This document shows, one piece after another, positions 1 to 9,808 of a DNA stretch of 64,000 nucleotides (its first letter is position 1; each line of letters begins with the position of its first letter). A program made the position numbers and the translations under genes. This stretch comes from JAAXHB01 sp965221635 (GTDB lineage: Bacteria > Actinomycetota > Acidimicrobiia > Acidimicrobiales > Aldehydirespiratoraceae): NCBI GenBank assembly GCA_965221635.1, contig OZ244902.1:3224001-3288000 (forward strand), read 5' to 3'. The notes beneath the pieces were generated by a model. That model was not told the DNA's origin. It made no database searches and saw only the letters and a program-made list of their open reading frames with translations.

Positions 1-337
1 CGCTGCCCGAGGGCGTGAAGAACACCCGAGCGTCGGGGATTTGCGACACACGGGCAACGTCTTCCGCGAAGGAGATCATCGGCTCGCTCAGGTACAGGGT
101 GGAGGTGTGCATCACCTTGGCGGCCTGTTGTTGAACCGCGGCCACCACGCTGGGTTCGTTGTGACCGATCATCGTGGTGAGCACACCTCCGAAGAAGTCC
201 AGGTAACGGTTGCCCTCCAAGTCCCACACGTAGCTGCCCTCACCACGATCAATGGAGATCGGCTCGTCGTAGAGGGTGTGCAGAAAGCTCGGAAACACCA
301 ACGAATACCGCCGGGCCAGATCGGCACTGCTAGTCAT
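1..337 (-). CDS. class-III aminotransferase, N-terminal part (cut by window edge)
   Basis: Reading from an ATG at 337 toward position 1 gives 112 residues with no stop, so the gene runs off the window. The start is MTSSADLARRYSLVFPSF. It is followed by the typical opening of PLP-dependent class-III aminotransferases: a GSYVWDLEGNRYLDFFGG segment (about residues 34-51), then GHNEPSVVAAVQQQA, HTSTLYLSEP and the glycine/serine turn FFTPSGS at the cut edge. That last turn binds the PLP phosphate in this family. The catalytic lysine lies beyond the window, so substrate cannot be judged; alanine-glyoxylate, 4-aminobutyrate or related omega-aminotransferases are all possible. It lies 129 nt downstream of the HNH gene on the same strand. 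The family call is firm; the exact enzyme is unknown. Confidence 0.85.
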   Translation of the reverse strand, partial: MTSSADLARRYSLVFPSFLHTLYDEPISIDRGEGSYVWDLEGNRYLDFFGGVLTTMIGHNEPSVVAAVQQQAAKVMHTSTLYLSEPMISFAEDVARVSQIPDARVFFTPSGS

Positions 338-387
338 GGCGAAACCCTAGAGCCCCAAGCCCGCCCGAGCACCCGCCCCCAACCTCG

Positions 388-438
388 CCCTGCACAGCCC
401 AACCCTGCACAGCCCAACCCTGCACAGCCCAACCCTGC
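388..438. repeat. 15-bp tandem repeat, three full units plus partial
   Basis: The unit CCCTGCACAGCCCAA is repeated three times exactly (388-432) and begins a fourth time. It sits in the gap between the HNH stop and the aminotransferase start. No function is evident. Confidence 0.8.
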
Positions 439-466
439 GCGCCTGGACCGGCGGCGACATGGCCGG

Positions 467-2086
467 TTAGGAGGTGTTGTGGGTTTTGACCATGGTTGGG
501 TCGTGGGTTGTTGTCCATTTGCCGTCGGGGTGGCGTTTGAGCCGGAGTTGGCGGTCGTGGATTTTGGTGTGGTCTTGGTGGCATACCAGGGCGAGGTTGT
601 CGATGTCGGTGGGCCCGTCGTTTTGCCATGGGACGATGTGGTGGGCGTGGCAGTGGTGGGGAGGGGCGTCACATAGCACGCAGCCGCGGTCTCGTGCGAT
701 CAGTGCTTTGAGTTGCGCCGCGCTGGCGGAGCGTCTTCGCCTTCCGAGCCATAACGGTTCGCCGCGGCCGTTGAAGATCAGTCCTTGCAGGTCTGCGTCA
801 CAAGCGAGACGTTCTAGTTCTGATCGCGAGATGGGCCCGGTTCCTGGTATCAGCCCACCGAGTGTGCCTTGGTTGGTGTCGGCGAGGTCGTCAAGCTGGG
901 CGACAACCACGATTTGGTTGCGTTGGCTCAGCTTGCCGCCACCACAAACACAACCCTGACCCCCAGAGTCGTAGGACCCGTCATCGAAACACGAATCCTG
1001 CGTCTCCCACATCGACTCGGACTCATCGGCGGTCGTGTCGGGAGCGCGATTCAGATTGTCGCCACTCGGCGGGGTACCGGTTGTGCCTGGCAGGCTCAAG
1101 CCGTTGTTGACCGAGGCCGGTTCGCCCGTGGAGTTCTCGGAGTCGAGCAAATCAAGCATCACACCGGATGGGGCCGGTTGGGTTCCGGCCTTGTGGTGTT
1201 GGCCGTTGGATGTGCTGCCATGTCGGGAGCGGTGGCCGTCCTGCCGATGGCCGTTCTGCCGGTGGGTGCCGGGTCGCCGGGTGCCGTGGCCGCTTCTGGT
1301 GGTGCCATTCGCATCCGCCCCAGAACCATTGGAGGACCGCCGATCCCCGCTGGAGGTGCGACCGCTGTGGGCGTTCGGTGGTGCCGGGGGGAATGGGTCT
1401 ATGCCTAGGGCTATGAGCATGGCGTCGTAGCGGTATTGGGCCCAGGTGCGGTCGTGTTTGGGGTTGTCGCGTCCGCCTTGGGAGCTGTGCAGGCGTTGTG
1501 CCATGTCGAGCACTTTGGCTTGGATCATGGCCATGGTGGTGTTGTCACCGGTGATCACGCCGCGCAACATGTGGTCCTCACCAGGGAAGAAGTCCACCCG
1601 GCGCTTGGCACGGGCCCGCCGGTGAGCGGCTTCGAGGTCTTCAGGGTCTTGACGGCGACGGGCCCAGTCCTCTGTGTGTTTGCCGGCCTTGTCCGCTGGT
1701 ACTTCTGACACGAGGTCAAGCAACTCGCGGTCACCGTCCACGGTTGCGGCGTCTGTGTCCTTGGCGGCTTTCACCAGTGCGTCGGCGTGTTCGGTGGTGA
1801 TGCGCCCCTCACCAAGCGCTTCGGCAACGTTGGGCATGTCGTTGAGCGCCGCGGCGCGTTCAGAACGTCGCCGGGCTTCGCGTCGTGAGCATCCGGTGGA
1901 TTCGCGCACCACCTCGATGCCCTCGCGTTCGCCCACAGCGTCGTGTAGCGCAACGGCGAGGCGGTTGTTGCAAGCGTCGAGGGCGCCCTGGAGCCGGGCC
2001 AGGCCGGAGATCTTGTCGCGCAGTTCACCAGCGGTGAGCCCTGGCGTGGCGAGTCCGTTGAGCCAGGTGATTGTTCGTTCGAGCAT
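467..2086 (-). CDS. DUF222 / HNH endonuclease domain protein (13E12-type), copy 1
   Basis: This protein of 539 residues has the actinobacterial DUF222-plus-HNH layout. An alpha-helical N-terminal domain begins MLERTITWLNGLATPGLTAG and contains STGCSRREARRRSERA. A central linker rich in Gly, Ser, His and Arg follows. The C-terminal HNH nuclease motif has CDAPPHHCHAHHIVPW and LALVCHQDHTKIHD, giving the Cys/His metal ligands and the catalytic His. I chose the ATG at 2086 rather than the longer reading to 2125. The paralogue at 40106 starts at the same residue, and a good promoter places transcription start at this ATG. The linker is low-complexity and much longer than in copy 2. The family is widespread and multicopy in actinobacteria, often with uncertain function; nuclease activity is plausible but unproven. 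Confidence 0.9.
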   Translation of the reverse strand: MLERTITWLNGLATPGLTAGELRDKISGLARLQGALDACNNRLAVALHDAVGEREGIEVVRESTGCSRREARRRSERAAALNDMPNVAEALGEGRITTEHADALVKAAKDTDAATVDGDRELLDLVSEVPADKAGKHTEDWARRRQDPEDLEAAHRRARAKRRVDFFPGEDHMLRGVITGDNTTMAMIQAKVLDMAQRLHSSQGGRDNPKHDRTWAQYRYDAMLIALGIDPFPPAPPNAHSGRTSSGDRRSSNGSGADANGTTRSGHGTRRPGTHRQNGHRQDGHRSRHGSTSNGQHHKAGTQPAPSGVMLDLLDSENSTGEPASVNNGLSLPGTTGTPPSGDNLNRAPDTTADESESMWETQDSCFDDGSYDSGGQGCVCGGGKLSQRNQIVVVAQLDDLADTNQGTLGGLIPGTGPISRSELERLACDADLQGLIFNGRGEPLWLGRRRRSASAAQLKALIARDRGCVLCDAPPHHCHAHHIVPWQNDGPTDIDNLALVCHQDHTKIHDRQLRLKRHPDGKWTTTHDPTMVKTHNTS

Positions 2087-2393
2087 GTGTAGTACTGTAA
2101 CAGCACTGTGTGACAGACACAACACCTGTTCACGGATTTATCTGATTTATCAAGGTTTTATCATATCAAACATGGGCACCGCCACCCAACATGGACGAAG
2201 CAGCCGCGTGGGCCCAGCGCACCCTGGCCGCCCACCCAGTGAAGGCCGAGGCCCGCCAATCACCCGCCCGGCACTCTGCCTGGAAGGGAGGGAAGTACGG
2301 CCCGATCCTCTCACACCCCAAGCGTCGCGCACGCCTCACGCATCACGTCTTGTCCGCCGGGAGCGGAGGGCGCCCGGGTTGGACGCAGCGCTG
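2087..2393. other. intergenic region between HNH copy 1 and thrH
   Basis: About 300 nt without a credible gene. It holds the HNH promoter at its left end. The open frames here have no recognisable protein features and look like chance readings in high-GC DNA. Confidence 0.5.
2094..2122 (-). promoter_or_regulatory. promoter of HNH copy 1, leaderless
   Basis: On the minus strand a -35 TTGTGT (2117-2122) and a -10 TACAGT (2094-2099) are separated by 17 bp. Only 7 nt separate the -10 from the ATG at 2086, so the transcript probably begins at the start codon. HNH copy 2 has the same geometry. Confidence 0.65.
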
Positions 2394-3071
2394 TTAGGTG
2401 CAGGCGGCCTTTAGTAGGGCGGTTAGCTCGGGGTAGGTGTGGCAGGAGGGGAACTGTGGGTTTTCGGCGGCCACGTTGGCGGGGGCGCGGAACAGGATCC
2501 CGGCGTTGGCGGCGGCGAGCATGGTGAGGTCGTTGTAGGAGTCCCCGGCGGCCACCACGTGATAGTTGAGCCCCCGGAAGGCTTTCACTGCCTGGGCTTT
2601 CTGGTCTGGCACCCTCAGGCGGTAGCCGGTGATGCGGTCACGCTCCACCTCCAGGGTGTGGCACAGCAGCGTGGGCCAGCCCAACTCGCGCATCAGCGGT
2701 CGCCCGAACTGCTCGAACGTGTCCGACAGCAGCACAACCTGCACACGGGACCGCAATTCGTCGAGGAAGTCCCGTGCTCCCGGCAGAGGCTCCAGCCCGG
2801 CGATCACGTCCTCGATCAGCGACATGGTCACCCCGTGGGCGTCGAGAGCGGCGAGGCGTCCCTTCATCAACACGTCGTAGTCGGGTTCGTCACGGGTTGT
2901 TCGCCGCAACACGTCAAGGCCGGTGCGCTCGGCCACGGCGATCCACACCTCGGGCGTGAGCACCCCCTCCACGTCGAGCACCACCAGCGGCTGGCGCCCC
3001 TGCGCGGGCCCACCGCCGGTCACCGGAGCCCCCAAAGGCCGCAAGCCGTCCCGTCCACCGGCCCCGCCCAT
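2394..3071 (-). CDS. thrH: ThrH-like phosphoserine phosphatase / homoserine phosphotransferase
   Basis: This is a HAD-superfamily protein closely resembling ThrH, a bifunctional phosphoserine phosphatase and phosphoserine:homoserine phosphotransferase. The first HAD motif reads LDVEGVLTPEVWIAVAE, with the family's characteristic Glu after the nucleophile region. It is followed by TTRDEPDYDVLMKGRL, the second motif LLSDTFEQFGRPLMRELGW with LLCH just after it, a conserved Lys (PDQKAQAVKAF), and the third motif VAAGDSYNDLTML. The C-terminal AGILFRAP and NPQFPSCHTY are also ThrH hallmarks. The 225-residue reading from the ATG at 3071 is used. A GTG at 3023, preceded by a G-rich stretch, would give 209 residues, closer to the usual 205, and may be the true start. 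Longer readings add an unrelated N-terminus. No serine or threonine biosynthesis gene is adjacent. Confidence 0.88.
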   Translation of the reverse strand: MGGAGGRDGLRPLGAPVTGGGPAQGRQPLVVLDVEGVLTPEVWIAVAERTGLDVLRRTTRDEPDYDVLMKGRLAALDAHGVTMSLIEDVIAGLEPLPGARDFLDELRSRVQVVLLSDTFEQFGRPLMRELGWPTLLCHTLEVERDRITGYRLRVPDQKAQAVKAFRGLNYHVVAAGDSYNDLTMLAAANAGILFRAPANVAAENPQFPSCHTYPELTALLKAACT

Positions 3072-3841
3072 CGCCCGAAGACGGCCACATGTTCCGGCCA
3101 CCGGCGATTGCAGAAACCGCCCAAGCCGGGCACATGGAGCGGATCTGACTGATCCGGTGGCGACGCAGGCCGGGGGGCAGCAGACGAGGGCTGTGAGGTC
3201 ACGGCTGCTCAGTCTTGCCCATCGGCCAACAATTCGCGCCCCCGGCAGCCAAGGATCAGCCCCAACCCCGAAAATGCGCCCGCTCGCGCCCCACGGGGCT
3301 CCCGGCAATCAGCCACCAGTCCGGAGCATGCGCAGTGGCTTGCTTCGTGCCTCACCTGGCGACATGAGTGCAAGCCTCGGGGCCATTCGGGACGCCCCTA
3401 CGCAGTCCCAGGTACGACCCACACCCCCGACCGATCCGAATTGCGACTCGCGGAGGACAGGCCGCTCTGCAATGAGTCTGCGTGAGCAATCCCAATCGTG
3501 CGCCATCGCCGTGATCGTGGAAGTGACCACAGCACACACCCGTGTAGGGCATTCACGGCAGGGCAGGAGCCGCTTGAGCAGCACCGCGGGCACGCACATG
3601 ATGAAGTGGTCACGCAAGGTCGGGTGGGGCTGCGGGGGCACGAATCGGGTGACGCACACTTCCGCGCATGAGGCCCGTTTGGGGGCGCCTGCAAAGTAGG
3701 CGGTACATTGTTGGGCGTGCTTGATGCAGGTGAACTTCTGGAGGGTTGCACCGGCGGCGTTGTTGCTCGCCGGGAAACGTCCCCGCCGGAGGACTCGCAC
3801 CTGTAGACGCCTTGGCTTCGGAAAGAGAGCGAAAACCGAGA
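3072..3841. other. long non-coding region upstream of the surface-protein array
   Basis: About 770 nt with open frames on both strands, none with a recognisable motif or a good ribosome-binding site. It holds the conserved upstream element at 3691-3730. The rest appears non-coding, possibly decayed sequence. Confidence 0.5.
3691..3730 (+). promoter_or_regulatory. conserved upstream element, copy 1 (surface-gene family)
   Basis: This 40-bp stretch contains GCAAAGTA, then TACATTGTTGG, then TGCTTGATGCAGG. It recurs at 24868 and 28931, and in weaker form at 21039. Its right end lies about 111 nt before the start codon, close to the distance in the other copies. It is probably the promoter or operator region of the family; I could not assign -35 and -10 boxes with confidence. 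Confidence 0.6.
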
Positions 3842-6800
3842 ATGCAACCTCACATGACAACAGTCCAATTGGCTACCCCACGCTGGGCCCCCCGCCGGGG
3901 TCTTCGCTCACGGCGGGACCTTGTGCGGTGGGTGGTCGCAATGTTCGTGGCCGTGGTTGCGGTGTTGTGGTGGCCTGTGGTGGCGGGGGCGCAGAGCGTT
4001 CCCGGTGCCGTCTCGGAGTTGGCGGCGTCGCCTCGAAGCACGCAGGTGGTACTCACCTGGGTTGCACCATCGAGCGGGGATGCCCCCACGGGCTACGAGT
4101 ACCAGCAGAAGACCGGATCGGGCAGCTACGGCTCATGGACTGACATTCCCGGCAGTGACGGCGACACCACCAGCTTCCTGGTGGGCGGACTCGACATTGG
4201 CGTCACTTACGGATTCAAGATTCGCGGCACCAACGTCACAGGTGACGGAACCGAATCGGCGGAGGTGACCGCGACCGTCGGCGGTTCCACCGTGTACGAC
4301 ACCGACTCGGACAACTTGATCGAGATCAACTCCCTGGCACAGCTCAACGCAATGCGTTGGGATCTCAACGCCGACGGTGTCCCGGAAGCCAAGGCCGACA
4401 GCTACGGCGCGGCGTTCCCCGACGCCGTGGCAGGCATGGGGTGTGTGCCCGGCTGCAAGGGCTACGAACTCACCGCCGACCTCGACATGGACACCAACGG
4501 CGACGGCAAGACCCACGAACCGAAGTTCTCAGCGGGTGACGACTGCAAGTTTGAGAACAACACCTGGTCGGGCGACGACTGCGACTACGACACCTACTGG
4601 AACAACGGCGCAGGCTGGGCACCCATCGGCACCGGAGCCGGTACAGAAGCCTACTGGGGTGTCTTCGACGGCAACAACCACACAATAGATCACCTGCACA
4701 TCAGCAGAGGCACAGCACTGACAGGGTTGTTCGGCTTCGTAGAGGATGGCAGTGAACTTCGCAACCTGAATGTCACAAACGCTCGCATCTGGGCCAAGTC
4801 AGAGCGAACCAGCTGGGGCGGTCGTCCGGTGGGCGTGCTGGTGGGTCAAAGTCACGGGAGTATTACTCGGGTTTTCACCAGCGGTGAAGTGAACAAGGCT
4901 GGCTATCTTGTCGCCGATTACCCTGGAAGCGCCTGGCGTTTCTCGGCGGGTGGAGTTGTTGGCTACATGGAAGGTATCATTTCCCGGAGTGGCTCAAGTG
5001 TCGAGATAAACGGCAACGGCATGTTTGGGGGAATCGTGGGGTTCATCCGCGCCGACAATAACAGAACAGCAAGGATCGAATACAGTTACGCTACCGGTGA
5101 CATAACGTTTACCATCCCTGGTCGTTATGGAGGGTTGGCTGGTGTTGTCGACGATGCCGTAGTAGAGTACAGTTATGCTACCGGTGACATCTTCTTTGAC
5201 CGAGAGGATACACAGTGGGTTTGGGCGTGTGTGGGTGGACTGGTCGGAAAGCTGCGTAACGGTAGTTCCCCTTATTCGATAAAGGCGAGTTACAGCACCG
5301 GAGATCTCAGCGGGATACAAATGCCCGTCATCTTCACGACGTGTGGTCTTGGTGGACTTGTGGGTCGCACGGATGGTTCGGGCCAGATACCCATAGAGGA
5401 CTCCTACGCCTTGGGTTCAGTCTTTGATGTCGACTTCAATCCACCCTGCACCGAGCACGTATACTGTTCAGCGGGCCCGCTGGTCGGCCAGAAGCCGCCG
5501 GGAGACAGGCTGAAAGTTGTGAACTCTTTCGCTGCCGGCAAGAGTTCAATAAGCTATCATCGCGGCGTCCTCGGCAGGATCGAAGACAACAACGTGGTTC
5601 CTACGCTTCCCACCGTCGAGCATAGCTACTGGGACACTGACAGCACGCCAACCAATACCTGGAACGTTAGCGAGTTTGGTGGTGGTCTGAGTCGGTCGGC
5701 GTTGCAGGCTCCTACGGCGCCGCCGGGGTTGGATTCCAGTGGCCGTGCTTGTGATCATGCCGACTACGAGGGTGACACCACGTTCTGTGGTTGGTCAACC
5801 AGCCTGTGGGATTTCGGTGACTCCACCCAGTATCCCCGCCTGAAGGTGGACTTCAACGGTGACGGTGTCGCCACCGCTGACGAGTTCGGCCCACAGGCAA
5901 AGGACATCGCGCCGAGGATTTCGGGTCGGCGTTCCATCACGCTCACCCAAGGCAGCGAGGTCTCCAATGTGACCCTGCCGGTGGCCTACCAGGGCAACGG
6001 TGCACTCACCTACGCGGTGGACAGCCTCCCCGCGGGGATCACATTGGGCACCGACCAGGCGCTGAGCGGCACGCCCACCGAAGCGAAGATCACGAAGCAC
6101 ACGATGACGGTGACCGACTCCGACCAGAACAGAGCGGCCAGCGATGTGGCCACCGCCACGTTGACATTCACCGTTAGGCCCGCAACCCCGACCGCGCCGA
6201 CACTTACGGCCCAGCCCTTCCCCGGCGGGGTGCGGCTTTCGTGGACCGGTGGTGGCGATTACAAGACCGGCTGGGAGTACGCCGCATCGGAAGTGCAAGG
6301 CACCACCGGGACCTGGACCCCTATCCAAGCCAGCACCGGCGCCACCACCTCCCATGTCGCGCTTCTTAACGCGGGCACCACCTACTACCTGAAGGTGCGA
6401 GCGGTGAACGGCACCGAGGGTGAAGCCAAGGGTGCCGAGTCCAATGAAGCCTCGGCGGTGGCTCAAGCCGGCCCGCCGACACCCACCGCGCCGACGCTGA
6501 CGGCAGCGCCACGCCCAGGTGGGGTGCTGTTGTCCTGGACCGGTGGCGGGGACGACAAGACCGGCTGGGAGTACGCGTCGTCCACCGAACAGGGCACCAC
6601 CGGTGAGTGGACCGCAATCCAAGGCAGCAGCGGTGGCACCACGTCCTACACGGTGACCCAACTCACCACGGGCACCACGTACTACTTCAAGGTGCGAGCT
6701 GTGAACGGCACCCTCGGCCAGGTGAAGGGCGCCGAATCCAACGAAGCCTCCGCGGCGCCCCAGGCTGCGACAGTGACGCCGCCCCCGACCGGGCCTACAG

Positions 6801-7444
6801 GGCCGGTGTTTGTGACGCCGATCTCTCAGCCGACACCGATCGAGGAGCTTTGCCCTGCTGATGAGGTGCCCGACGCCGGGTTCACAGACATTGTGGGCTG
6901 GCCTGAGGAGTTCGTCGTGGCGATCAACTGCATGGCGTGGTACGGGCTCACCAACGGCACCACCCCAACCACCTTCTCCCCCGACCGGCAACTCACAAGG
7001 GCCCAGCAGGTGCTGTTCCTGCAACGGATTCGCAACATCGCCACCAGCACCGAAACCACCGACACCGGCAGCTTCGCCGGGAACGTGAACGCCGCGCTCA
7101 GCGCCCTGCATGACCTGGGAATCATCGCCGACGTGGAATTCGCCGCAGGCGCCGACGGCCAGGTCGGCGTTGATCGAGGCGTGTTCGCGGAGGGACTGCA
7201 CAAGTCGCTGCGCACCCTAAGCGTGGTGTTCGGCTCGACGCCCAACCCCTACACCGACACCGGCGACCGCGGCATCGCCGAGCGCCAAGCCGTTACACAA
7301 CTGGCAGACCGCGAAGTGATGCGAGGCGTAGCCGAAGGCCAGTTCGCGCCAGAGCGGCCCATCACCAGAGCCCAAGCAGTGTTGGTGATGGCCAGAGTGT
7401 TCACCCTCGCCGAGATCACAGCCACCCCCACAAGGCCGTCCTGA
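3842..7444 (+). CDS. secreted SLH/FN3/GLUG-repeat surface protein A
   Basis: A protein of 1,200 residues. Residues 1-50 form a signal peptide: an Arg-rich start, the hydrophobic VVAMFVAVVAVLWW, and a cleavage site after VVAGA. An FN3 domain follows (about 52-145), then a Ca-loop-like YDTDSDNLIEI and a Cys-x3-Cys-x-GYEL motif (about 150-215). The core is of GLUG-like repeats, with recurring GGxVG and YSYATGDI (about 280-600). Next come an EF-hand-like loop DFNGDGVATADEF (about 671), a putative-Ig domain with ALSGTP (about 690-780), two FN3 domains (about 782-975) and three SLH-like repeats (about 1000-1200) with GFTDI, LTRAQQVLFLQ and ITRAQAVLVM. SLH repeats normally attach proteins to cell-wall polymer, so it is probably displayed on the surface; the ligand is unknown. 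The ATG at 3842 was chosen by alignment with its paralogues; a second ATG is at 3854. Confidence 0.85.
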   Translation: MQPHMTTVQLATPRWAPRRGLRSRRDLVRWVVAMFVAVVAVLWWPVVAGAQSVPGAVSELAASPRSTQVVLTWVAPSSGDAPTGYEYQQKTGSGSYGSWTDIPGSDGDTTSFLVGGLDIGVTYGFKIRGTNVTGDGTESAEVTATVGGSTVYDTDSDNLIEINSLAQLNAMRWDLNADGVPEAKADSYGAAFPDAVAGMGCVPGCKGYELTADLDMDTNGDGKTHEPKFSAGDDCKFENNTWSGDDCDYDTYWNNGAGWAPIGTGAGTEAYWGVFDGNNHTIDHLHISRGTALTGLFGFVEDGSELRNLNVTNARIWAKSERTSWGGRPVGVLVGQSHGSITRVFTSGEVNKAGYLVADYPGSAWRFSAGGVVGYMEGIISRSGSSVEINGNGMFGGIVGFIRADNNRTARIEYSYATGDITFTIPGRYGGLAGVVDDAVVEYSYATGDIFFDREDTQWVWACVGGLVGKLRNGSSPYSIKASYSTGDLSGIQMPVIFTTCGLGGLVGRTDGSGQIPIEDSYALGSVFDVDFNPPCTEHVYCSAGPLVGQKPPGDRLKVVNSFAAGKSSISYHRGVLGRIEDNNVVPTLPTVEHSYWDTDSTPTNTWNVSEFGGGLSRSALQAPTAPPGLDSSGRACDHADYEGDTTFCGWSTSLWDFGDSTQYPRLKVDFNGDGVATADEFGPQAKDIAPRISGRRSITLTQGSEVSNVTLPVAYQGNGALTYAVDSLPAGITLGTDQALSGTPTEAKITKHTMTVTDSDQNRAASDVATATLTFTVRPATPTAPTLTAQPFPGGVRLSWTGGGDYKTGWEYAASEVQGTTGTWTPIQASTGATTSHVALLNAGTTYYLKVRAVNGTEGEAKGAESNEASAVAQAGPPTPTAPTLTAAPRPGGVLLSWTGGGDDKTGWEYASSTEQGTTGEWTAIQGSSGGTTSYTVTQLTTGTTYYFKVRAVNGTLGQVKGAESNEASAAPQAATVTPPPTGPTGPVFVTPISQPTPIEELCPADEVPDAGFTDIVGWPEEFVVAINCMAWYGLTNGTTPTTFSPDRQLTRAQQVLFLQRIRNIATSTETTDTGSFAGNVNAALSALHDLGIIADVEFAAGADGQVGVDRGVFAEGLHKSLRTLSVVFGSTPNPYTDTGDRGIAERQAVTQLADREVMRGVAEGQFAPERPITRAQAVLVMARVFTLAEITATPTRPS

Positions 7445-7536
7445 CCCAGGGGCAACCAACGGAACAGCCCTCACACCGCTCGAGCCCCACAAATTGCGGT
7501 ACCGGTGGAGGCCGTCGCTGGCGGCACCCAGACGCC

Positions 7537-7567
7537 GCAACAAGCCACATTCTCACGATCCGAAAGG
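7537..7567 (+). promoter_or_regulatory. conserved 5' leader motif and ribosome-binding site
   Basis: GCAACAAGCCA (7537-7547), 9 nt, then GATCCGAAAGG (7557-7567), then exactly 9 nt to the ATG at 7577. The same arrangement precedes the genes at 21178 and 25018. GAAAGG is the likely Shine-Dalgarno sequence, and it fixes the family's start codons. The upstream element seen before the other copies is missing here, so this gene was probably read through from surface protein A. Confidence 0.65.
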
Positions 7568-8950
7568 CGTAACCAGATGCGTTCTGAGTTGACTCAACCA
7601 CTCTCCACGAATCGCTGCACGCTCCCGCGACAGAGGCGACGCGCCTGGAGGGTCAACCGGCCACGCCTGGCGTTGGTGCTGCTCGCGGTGGCGGTGGCGA
7701 GTCTGGGTTTGCCGGTCGCGGCGGGGGCGCAGAGCGTGCCCGGTGCCGTCTCGGAGTTGGCGGCTTCGCCCCGAAGCACTCAGGTGGTGCTTACCTGGGT
7801 TGCGCCATCGAGCGGGGATGCGCCCACGGGCTACGAGTACCAGCAGAAGGCCGGATCGGGCAGCTACGGCTCATGGGCTGACATTCCCGGCAGTGACGGC
7901 GACACCACCAGTTTCGTGGTGACCGGACTCGACGCTGGCGTCACCTACGGCTTCAAGATTCGCGGCACCAACGTCACAGGTGACGGAGCCGAATCGTCGG
8001 AGGTGACCGCAACCGTCGGAGGTTCCACCGTTTACGACACAGACTCGGATGGACTGATCGAGATCAACTCGTTGGCGCAGCTCAACGCGATGCGTTGGGA
8101 CCTCGACGCCGACGGTGTGCCCGAGGCCAAGGCCGACAGTTACGGTGCGGCGTTCCCCGACGCTGTGGCAAGACTTGGGTGTGTGCCCTCCTGCAGCGGG
8201 TACGAACTCACAGCCGACCTGGACATGGACACCAACGGTGACGGAAAAACCCACGAACCGAAGTTCGCGGAGGGTGACGACTGCAAGTTTGAGAACAACG
8301 CATGGTCGGGCGACGACTGCGACTACGACACCTACTGGAACAGCGGGCAAGGCTGGGAACCGATCGGCACCGGAGCCGGCGCGGAGGCCTATTGGGGCAT
8401 CTTCGAGGGCAATGACCACACCGTCGATCGTCTCTTCAACAGCAGAGGAACTGAATTCGCGGGACTGTTCGGCTTTGTGGAGGCAGGCAGTGAGCTTCGC
8501 AATGTCAACGTCACCAACGCTCGCATTTGGTCTACGGTCAACCGTCCAGTAGGTGTCCTGGCGGGTCACAGCCACGGCAGCATCGTTCGGTCCTTCACAA
8601 GCGGTCAGATCATCCGCTCTGGCGACATTATTGGTACGTGGCCTGACACTACTAAGGCTTCGGCTACGGGAGGCTTGGTTGGATACATCGAAGGCACAGT
8701 GTCTCGCAGTGGTTCCAGCGTTGACATCTCGGGGCAAGGTCTCTTTGGTGGACTCGTAGGTTACGTACGTTCCAACAATGGCCGAACCGGAAAGATCGAA
8801 TACAGCTACGCCACGGGTGATTTGAGTTACCGTCACAAGGGCACGTATGGTGGATTGGTCGGAGTAGTTTTTGCGTCTACCGTCGAATACAGTTACGCTA
8901 CAGGTGACATCGTTCTTTCCTCCCTCCAAACAACCACGGGGTGTGTAGGT

Positions 8951-9808
8951 GGTCTGATGGGGCGCTTGCATAATGGTCTGTCAGGACACTCTGTGAAGGC
9001 GAGCTACAGCACAGGAGAGATCAGGGGTGAAAACATATCTCGATGGATCACCAGCTGCGGTTTCGGTGGTCTTGTGGGACGAGTCTCTGGCGACGTGGCT
9101 CCCACGATCGAAGACTCTTACAACATGACTTCCATCTACGATGTAGACTTCACTCCAACGTGTAGCGGAGTACACTTTTGCATAGTTAGTGTCGGCATTG
9201 GCAAAAGGGAACCTGACACAGGATTGAACTTCAAAAACTACTATGCGGCAGGCAAGAGCTCTGTGAATCGACACCATGGACTCATGGGCGAGCATAGACC
9301 TTCTGTCTTTCAGCCAACCATTCTGTGCATTTCAGTGGGTCATCAGGGAACTGGATGAGTACGGAACCGGCTTGAGTCGTTCTCCTCCCTGCCCACGAAC
9401 AGCCTGTGGGATTTCCACGGGGTGTCGGGCCTAGGACATGGTCTGATGGGGCGCTTGCATAATGGTCTGTCAGGACACTCTGTGAAGGCGAGCTACAGCA
9501 CAGGAGAGATCAGGGGTGAAAACAGGGTGCACGTCGGAGCACACGTTGATCTCGATGGATCACCAGCTGCGGTTTCGGTGGTCTTGTGGGACGAGTCTCT
9601 GGCGACGTGGCTCCCACGATCGAAGACTCTTACAACATGACTTCCATCTACGATGTAGACTTCACTCCAACGTGTAGCGGAGTACACTTTTGCATAGTTA
9701 GTGTCGGCATTGGCAAAAGGGAACCTGACACAGGATTGAACTTCAAAAACTACTATGCGGCAGGCAAGAGCTCTGTGAATCGACACCATGGACTCATGGG
9801 CGAGCACC
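8951..9808 (+). repeat. imperfect direct duplication inside surface protein B
   Basis: Positions 8951-9036 recur at 9440-9524 and 9037-9296 recur at 9549-9808, nearly base for base. Between the two halves of the second copy is a 24-nt insert (9525-9548), most of which matches the putative-Ig coding sequence at 10316-10336. The linker 9300-9439 is a patchwork of downstream sequence with internal deletions. Confidence 0.8.

Noticed and set aside
3309..3860. 183-codon minus-strand frame before surface gene A
   Set aside because: It covers the conserved upstream element and the start of the surface gene. It has no recognisable motif and no good ribosome-binding site.
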